The translations under genes were made by a program, and so were the position numbers. 64,000 bases of DNA from PALSA-612 sp035652235 (lineage in GTDB: Bacteria > Actinomycetota > Thermoleophilia > Gaiellales > Gaiellaceae). A model generated the notes under the pieces. The model was not told the origin of the DNA. It worked only from the letters and a program-made list of their open reading frames with translations, and searched no databases. Positions 59,013 through 64,000 of the stretch are shown here, piece after piece. Where the stretch lies: assembly GCA_035652235.1 (NCBI GenBank), contig DASREE010000058.1, forward strand, positions 1-64,000. Direction: 5' to 3'. Each line of letters opens with the position of its first letter. Positions within the stretch are counted from its first letter, which is position 1.

Positions 59013-59576
59013 ATGGACGTCAGCGACCGGACCTTCTACACGGAGGTGATCGAGCGCTCGCACGAGCGACCGGTCGTGGTCGACTTCTGGGCCGACTGGT
59101 GCGGACCCTGCAAGGCGCTCGCGCCGGTGCTCGAGCGCGAGGTCGCCGCGCGCGGCGACCAGGTCGTGCTGGCGAAGGTCGACGTCGATGCCAACCCCGA
59201 GCTCGCGCGCCACTACGGGATCAGCAGCATCCCCGCCGTGAAGGCGTTCAGGGACGGCAAGGTCGTAGCGGAGTTCGTCGGTGTCCGCTCCGCGCAGGGA
59301 GTGGCGAGCTTCCTGGATGAGCTGCTCGGGCCGTCGGCCGGCGAGAAGCTGATCGAGGAGCTGCGGGCGAGCGGCGAGGAGCCCGAGGTGCTCGCGGCGC
59401 TCGAACGCTCCGACTACGAGCAGGCGCTCGAGCTCCTGCTCGTGCAGGTGCAGGACGCCGACCCCGCGCGCCGCGAGCGGGTCAGGGAGCTGATGGTGGC
59501 GATCTTCGACGAGCTGGGGCAGGAGCACCCGCTCTCGACCCGCTACCGCCGCCGGCTCGCGACCGCGCTCTTCTGA
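59013..59576 (+). CDS. Thioredoxin with TPR-like tail (CnoX/YbbN type)
   Basis: 187 aa. Thioredoxin domain with the WADWCGPCKALAP redox motif and cis-Pro in SSIPAVKAFRDG. The C-terminal half (YEQALELLLVQVQDADPARR, then ELMVAIFDELGQEH) is the tetratricopeptide-like extension of YbbN/CnoX chaperedoxins, which protect folding clients under oxidative stress. Confidence 0.93.
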   Translation: MDVSDRTFYTEVIERSHERPVVVDFWADWCGPCKALAPVLEREVAARGDQVVLAKVDVDANPELARHYGISSIPAVKAFRDGKVVAEFVGVRSAQGVASFLDELLGPSAGEKLIEELRASGEEPEVLAALERSDYEQALELLLVQVQDADPARRERVRELMVAIFDELGQEHPLSTRYRRRLATALF

Positions 59577-60099
59577 TCTGAGCGGGGAAGGCAGCCCGGC
59601 GACGGGATCCCGGCGACGGGATCGGTCAGGGTGGCGGACCCGGAGACCGTCATCTCCGCACGAGGCAGCTAGGCCTCGCTCCGCCGTGTCCGTTCCGGCC
59701 AAGCCAGGTGCCCCTTGCCTCCTCCCCGCTGCGATCGTAGCCGGGGCGGGCGCACGGGTGTGTGTCGCGGGTGTGCCGGAGGCGTGCCGGTTGCCCGAGC
59801 GAGGAAGCGACGCCGCCGCACCGGCCCGCGCCGGAAGCCAAGCGCCGCCGGCGGCGCTCGCCGTCCGGCCGAGCTCGTGGCGCGCAGCGTCCGGGCGCAG
59901 GCAGCCCGCCGCCGCGCCCTGCCCGGCAGCCAGCCTGACGAATCGGACGGGGGAGCCGCTCCGCGGGGCCGGCGCGATGCGAGCGGCCGGCGACTGCGCC
60001 CGGCGCGTGTATGACTAACGGCGTGCGAGCCCGACCGTGCTCTCTCACCGTGCTCTCTCGCGTCCGTCTGAACGGCGTCTGCTCCGACCGGATCCCCCC
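59577..60099. other. Gene-free stretch
   Basis: About 520 nt with no convincing gene. It includes a tandem CGGCGACGGGATC repeat (about 59597-59623) and a very Arg-rich low-complexity stretch in all frames (59780-59940). It may hold the promoter of the pseudouridine synthase gene. Confidence 0.5.
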
Positions 60100-60825
60100 G
60101 TGCGGCTGAACGCGTACCTGGCGCGCGCCGGCGTCGCCTCGAGACGTCGGGCGGACGACCTGATCAAGGCCGGCCGCGTGGTCGTCAACGGGCGCCCGGG
60201 CGAGCTGAACACGTTCGTCTCGCCCTCCGACCGGGTCGAGGTGGACGGCCAGCCCGTGCGCGAGCAGCCGCTCGCCTACCTCCTCCTGCACAAGCCTGCC
60301 GGCGTGCTCACGACGGCGAGCGACCCGCGCGGGCGCCCGACCGTGGTCGAGCTCGTGCCCCCGGGCAGACGCGTCGTCCCCGTCGGGCGCCTCGACGCCG
60401 ACACGACCGGGGCGCTCCTGCTCACGAACGACGGCGAGCTCGCGCACCGGCTCGCGCACCCGCGCTACGAGGTGGCGAAGGTGTACGTGGCCGACGTCGA
60501 AGGCGAGCCGGACGACGAGGCGCTGCGGCGGCTGGCCGAGGGCGTCGATCTCGACGACGGGCGGACAGCGCCGGCGCGTGTGCGGCGGCTCGGCCCGGCG
60601 CGGATCGAGCTCACCCTGCACGAGGGCCGCAAGCACCAGGTGAAGCGGATGTGCGCCGTGGTCGGGCACCCGGTGACGCGCCTGCACCGGCGCGGCTACG
60701 CCGGGCTCACGCTCGCGGGCCTCCCCCCCGGCGCCTGGCGGGAGCTGACCGAGCGGGAGGTCGAGCGCCTCCGCGCCGCCGTTGCGCGGCCTCCTACTCG
60801 TACCAGGTCAGCGCGGCGAGGATGA
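60100..60825 (+). CDS. rluB: 23S rRNA pseudouridine synthase (RluB/RsuA family)
   Basis: 241 aa from GTG 60100. N-terminal S4 domain (RLNAYLARAGVASRRRADDL), then the catalytic core with the active Asp in VGRLDADTTGALLLTNDGEL, and LTLHEGRKHQVKRMCAVVGH. Converts U to pseudouridine in rRNA. Usually follows scpB, as here with one gene between. The 3' end overlaps the convergent antiporter gene by 32 nt. Confidence 0.93.
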   Translation: MRLNAYLARAGVASRRRADDLIKAGRVVVNGRPGELNTFVSPSDRVEVDGQPVREQPLAYLLLHKPAGVLTTASDPRGRPTVVELVPPGRRVVPVGRLDADTTGALLLTNDGELAHRLAHPRYEVAKVYVADVEGEPDDEALRRLAEGVDLDDGRTAPARVRRLGPARIELTLHEGRKHQVKRMCAVVGHPVTRLHRRGYAGLTLAGLPPGAWRELTEREVERLRAAVARPPTRTRSARRG

Positions 60826-61846
60826 CGTAGAAGCCGACGAGCGCCCAGCCCTCGAAGGCGGCGGCCTCGCCGTCGCCCGTGATCGCCCAGACGGCGAGCG
60901 CCATCAGCGCGAGCGCGCCCGTGAGCACCGGGTTGACGACGAACGTCAGCCGGTGGTCGAAGAACAGCGAGAGCAGAACGAGCGTGGGGTAGAGGAAGAC
61001 CGCGATCTGCGAGACCGAGTTCTTGACGACGGAGACGGCGAGGTCGCTCTTGCCCTTCGCCGCCAGGGTGACGCCCACGAGGTTCTCGACGGCGTTGCCC
61101 GCGATCGCGACGATCACGAGCCCGGTGAACGCCTTCGAGATGCCGATCCTGCGCACGGCCGGGTCGAGCTCGGCCACGAACCAGTCGGAGACGAGGGCGG
61201 CGCCGACGCCGGCGGCTGCGAGCAGGAGGAGGGCGGCCGGGAGCGACAGGCCGTGGGCGTCGTGCGCGGGGGGCGGATCCGCCCGCCGGTCGGCCCGCAC
61301 GTAGCCCCGAAGCCACGAGGCGTAGATGACGAGGAGGACGACCGCGCCCGCGACCGAGATCGCGACCGTGTGCCGGCTCGCCCGGTCGCCGACCCGGTCG
61401 GAGACCCCGAGCACGACGATCGTGAACACCGCGAGCAGGAGCAGCACCGCCGTGTCGTTCGGCAGGCGGGCGCCGAAGCGCATGACGCCGTCCTTGGCCT
61501 GGCCGGAGCCGGCCACGATCGCGAGCCCCAGCACGAGCAGGGCGTTCGCGAACAGGGAGCCGAGGATCGACGTCTGCGCGACCACCGTCTCGCCGGCGGA
61601 GAGGGCGAAGAGGACGATGAAGAGCTCGGGCAGGTTGCCGAGCGTCGACTGCAGGACACCGGTCACCGCCGGGCCGAAGCGGGATCCGACGGCTTCGGTG
61701 CCGACCCCGACGACCCAGGCGAGGCCGGCGAGCGCGACGCCGCCGGCGACGAACGTCGCGACCGGCTGGTCGGTGGCGGCGTGGAGGACGCCGGTGAGCG
61801 CGGCCGCGGCGAACGTCGCCGAGACGAAGACGGCCTGCCGGCTCAG
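60794..61846 (-). CDS. Ca2+/H+ antiporter (CaCA family)
   Basis: 350 aa if started at CTG 61846, which overlaps the trpS stop (CTGA) and gives the normal family length; no ATG, GTG or TTG lies nearby in frame. Eleven or so TM helices with the two alpha repeats: GVLQSTLGNLPELFIVLFAL (alpha-1, GN.PE) and VIVAIAGNAVENLVGVTLAA (alpha-2, GN..E). Exchanges Ca2+ for protons. Coupled to trpS. Confidence 0.9.
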   Translation of the reverse strand: MSRQAVFVSATFAAAALTGVLHAATDQPVATFVAGGVALAGLAWVVGVGTEAVGSRFGPAVTGVLQSTLGNLPELFIVLFALSAGETVVAQTSILGSLFANALLVLGLAIVAGSGQAKDGVMRFGARLPNDTAVLLLLAVFTIVVLGVSDRVGDRASRHTVAISVAGAVVLLVIYASWLRGYVRADRRADPPPAHDAHGLSLPAALLLLAAAGVGAALVSDWFVAELDPAVRRIGISKAFTGLVIVAIAGNAVENLVGVTLAAKGKSDLAVSVVKNSVSQIAVFLYPTLVLLSLFFDHRLTFVVNPVLTGALALMALAVWAITGDGEAAAFEGWALVGFYVILAALTWYE

Positions 61847-62823
61847 CGGCGGACGAATCCCATCCGCTCGTACATCGCCTCGAGCGTCGGCGCGGCCGCC
61901 GCGGCGGCCTTCTCGGCCCCGACCGCGAGCAGGCGGCGCAGCTCGCCGGGGTCGCCCGACAGCTCCTCGTAGCGCGTGCGCACCGGCTCGAGCAGGGCAA
62001 TGACGGCCTCGGCGACGTCCTCCTTGAACCGGCCGTAGCCCTGCCCGTCGTAGCGCTCCTCGATCTCCTCGGGCGAGACGCCGGCGGCGACTGCCATGAT
62101 CTCGACGAGGTTCGTGATCCCGGCCTTGCCCGGGCCGCGCCGCACCTCGCGGCCCGAGTCGGTCACCGCCACCCGGAACTTCCGGCGGATCACGTCCGGC
62201 GGGTCGACGATCAGCACCGTCCCGAGCGCGGTGCCGCCGGTGGTGGACATCTTGCTGTCCGGCTCCTGCAGGTCCATGATCCGCGCTCCCACCTCCGGAT
62301 AGCGGCCCTGCGGGATCCGGAAGGTGTCGCCGAAGCGCTGGTTGAAGCGGATCGCGATGTCGCGCGTCAGCTCGAGGTGCTGGCGCTGGTCGTCGCCGAT
62401 CGGGACGAGGTCGGTCTGGTAGAGGAGGATGTCGCCGGCCATCAGCACCGGGTACGTGAACAGCCCGGCCGAGACGAACTCCTGCTTGTCGGCCTTGTCC
62501 TTGAACTGCGTCATGCGGCGGAGCTCGCCGAAGCTCGTCGCCGCGCCGAGCAGCCACGCCGCCTCCGCGTGCGCGGGAACGTGGCTCTGGACGAAGATGG
62601 TCGACCGGTCGGGGTCGAGGCCGCTGGCGAACAGCATCGCCGCCAGGTCGAGCGTCGAGCGGCGGAGCTCCTGCGGCGAGTAGTCGACCGTGATCGAGTG
62701 CAGGTCGACGATGCAGAAGAACGCCTCGCCCAGCTCCTGCGTGGCCACGTACTGCCGGAAACCGCCGATGTAGTTGCCGAGATGCTTCTGCCCGGTGGGC
62801 TGGATGCCGGAGAAGATGCGCAT
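61843..62823 (-). CDS. trpS: Tryptophanyl-tRNA synthetase
   Basis: 326 aa from ATG 62823. Class I signatures: the HIGH-like PTGQKHLGNYIGGF and KMSTT in DSKMSTTGG. GDDQRQHLELTRDIAIRFNQ is the Trp-tRNA synthetase specific segment. Charges tRNA-Trp. Its stop overlaps the start of the antiporter gene. Confidence 0.97.
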   Translation of the reverse strand: MRIFSGIQPTGQKHLGNYIGGFRQYVATQELGEAFFCIVDLHSITVDYSPQELRRSTLDLAAMLFASGLDPDRSTIFVQSHVPAHAEAAWLLGAATSFGELRRMTQFKDKADKQEFVSAGLFTYPVLMAGDILLYQTDLVPIGDDQRQHLELTRDIAIRFNQRFGDTFRIPQGRYPEVGARIMDLQEPDSKMSTTGGTALGTVLIVDPPDVIRRKFRVAVTDSGREVRRGPGKAGITNLVEIMAVAAGVSPEEIEERYDGQGYGRFKEDVAEAVIALLEPVRTRYEELSGDPGELRRLLAVGAEKAAAAAAPTLEAMYERMGFVRR

Positions 62824-63023
62824 GCGTCGCTCTTCAGTATCTCCTGCCGAGACCGAGGGGTCGAGCGAGGTTCGCCGCTGTCGACGGCACGGGCGCTCCC
62901 GCCACGCCGGCGCCGTCACGACCGCCGGGCGCCGTCACGACCGCCGACGGCGAGCGGCGGCCGAGACCGTGCGCCGACTGCAGGCGCGGGGCCGGCGGCG
63001 CGCCGGCCTTTACACTGGACGCC

Positions 63024-64000
63024 GTGACGCTGTCGCCTCCTACCTGGTCCCCCTCCTCGTGGCGGAGCTGTCCGGCGCACCATCAGCCCGAGTGGCCGGA
63101 CGAGGACGCGCTCGAGGCGGCGCGATCGAGGCTGCACGAGCTGCCGCCGCTCGTCTTCGCAGGCGAGGCGCGGCAGCTCCGCGAGGCGCTCGCACAGGTG
63201 GCCGAGGGGCGGGCCTTCCTGCTCCAGGCGGGCGACTGTGCCGAGTCGTTCCACGACTTCTCCGCGGTCACGATCCGGGAGAAGCTGAAGATCATGCTGC
63301 AGATGTCGGCCGTGCTCATCTACGGCTCGACCTACCCCGTCGTGAAGGTGGGCCGGATCGCCGGTCAGTTCGCGAAGGCGCGCTCGTCGCCCGTCGAGCG
63401 GGTCGGCGACGAGGAGCTGCCCTCGTTCCGCGGTCACATGGTGCACGACGACGCGCCGACGGCGCAGGCGCGGATCCCCGATCCGGCGCGGATGGTGCAG
63501 GCCTACCACCAGGCTGCGGCCACGCTGAACCTGCTGCGCGCGTTCACGAAGGGCGGTTTCGCCGACCTGAACCGCGTGCACATGTGGAACCAGGAGTTCG
63601 TCGCCACCTCCCCGCAGGGCCGCCGCTACGAGCGCATCGCCTCGGAGATCGAGCGCGCGCTCCGCTTCATGGCCGCGATCGGCATCGACCTGGCCGAGGC
63701 GCAGTCTCTGCACCAGGTGGACGTGTGGACGAGCCACGAGGGGCTGCTGCTCGACTACGAGGAGCCGCTCACGCGTCGCGACTCGACGACCGGCGACTGG
63801 TACGACTGCTCGGCGCACATGCTCTGGATCGGCGAGCGCACGCGCCAGCTCGAGGGCGCGCACGTCGAGTTCTTCTCCGGAGTGCACAACCCGGTCGGCT
63901 GCAAGCTCGGGCCGACCGCGACCCCGGACGAGGTCGTCGAGCTGTGCGAGCGCCTCAACCCGGGCCGAGTTCCCGGCCGGCTGACGCTCATCTCGCGCAT
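63024..64000 (+). CDS. Class II 3-deoxy-7-phosphoheptulonate synthase (partial)
   Basis: The gene runs off the window after 325 codons from GTG 63024. It is the plant/mycobacterial-type DAHP synthase: PPLVFAGEARQLREALAQVA, LLQAGDCAESF (metal Cys), PVVKVGRIAGQFAKARS, HQVDVWTSHEGLLLDYEEPL, WIGERTRQLEGAHVEF and GVHNPVGCKLGP. First step of the shikimate pathway (PEP + erythrose 4-phosphate). Confidence 0.95.
   Translation, partial: MTLSPPTWSPSSWRSCPAHHQPEWPDEDALEAARSRLHELPPLVFAGEARQLREALAQVAEGRAFLLQAGDCAESFHDFSAVTIREKLKIMLQMSAVLIYGSTYPVVKVGRIAGQFAKARSSPVERVGDEELPSFRGHMVHDDAPTAQARIPDPARMVQAYHQAAATLNLLRAFTKGGFADLNRVHMWNQEFVATSPQGRRYERIASEIERALRFMAAIGIDLAEAQSLHQVDVWTSHEGLLLDYEEPLTRRDSTTGDWYDCSAHMLWIGERTRQLEGAHVEFFSGVHNPVGCKLGPTATPDEVVELCERLNPGRVPGRLTLISR

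Noticed and set aside
59715..60014. Arg-rich ORFs in the 59.6-60.1 kb gap
   Set aside because: Low-complexity sequence open in several frames; no ribosome site and no domain.

Overview
The window is about 70% GC, with ATG/GTG starts, dense 4-nt ATGA/GTGA gene overlaps, TatA/TatC, LemA plus a DUF2207-type protein, a MoxR/DUF58/VWA operon, thrS-infC-rpmI-rplT, pheST, lgt-scpA-scpB and a class II DAHP synthase. Together these suggest a high-GC actinobacterium, most likely of the class Thermoleophilia (Gaiella/Solirubrobacter-like). That placement is inferred from gene content only.

Region 1 (1-7.5 kb) is an accessory island. An IS110-family element (358-1656) has split an IS256-family transposase gene, whose two halves are still readable on either side. 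Next come an integrase 5' fragment, a decapitated HTH gene fused to an intact nucleotidyltransferase gene, three overlapping unknown minus-strand ORFs, a large unknown protein with a nuclease-like motif, a HYD1-type ADP-ribosyltransferase-like protein and a MerR-type regulator. The island ends at a 3' tRNA fragment (T-arm and acceptor) followed by an intrinsic terminator, which looks like an att site. A MazF-type toxin-antitoxin pair and a RelE/HigB-like remnant lie just beyond.

Region 2 (7.5-18.1 kb) holds two tightly coupled minus-strand operons: SHOCT protein, Met/Gly-rich PepSY-like protein, response regulator, histidine kinase (7.5-10.4 kb); and MoxR ATPase, DUF58, VWA, secreted protein, VWA (13.4-18.1 kb). 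Between them are a cupin, a cold-shock protein, small unknown genes and an extra IF-1 gene with no ordinary start codon.

Region 3 (18-46 kb) is mostly housekeeping: tatA-tatC, thrS, infC-rpmI-rplT, an rRNA methyltransferase, a GlcD-like oxidase, DUF2207/lemA, pheST, an ArgR-type regulator, a three-gene 2-oxo acid dehydrogenase (E1a, E1b, E2), an MMPL transporter, lipoamide dehydrogenase, a degenerate endonuclease V and dnaE.

Region 4 (45.5-56.7 kb) is an envelope, redox and stress region: secreted and lipoproteins, a zinc-finger anti-sigma gene divergent from a frameshifted ECF sigma gene, a GH15 glucoamylase-like enzyme, an HD-GYP protein, a MerB-like organomercurial lyase and a pair of 67-aa paralogues. 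It contains the most exciting signal in the window. Two redox genes, an OsmC-family protein and a deiodinase/redoxin-like protein, each carry one in-frame TGA exactly where the family has its redox-active Cys. In both cases a short GG-loop hairpin follows at the distance expected of a bacterial SECIS element. I interpret both as selenoproteins. No Sec-insertion gene or tRNA-Sec was recognised in the window.

Region 5 (56.7-64 kb) returns to housekeeping: lgt, scpA-scpB, a CnoX-like thioredoxin, an RluB-type pseudouridine synthase, a Ca2+/H+ antiporter, trpS and the start of a class II DAHP synthase. Across the window several genes appear to start with CTG at a CTGA stop/start overlap. Several frameshifts could be real decay or assembly errors.
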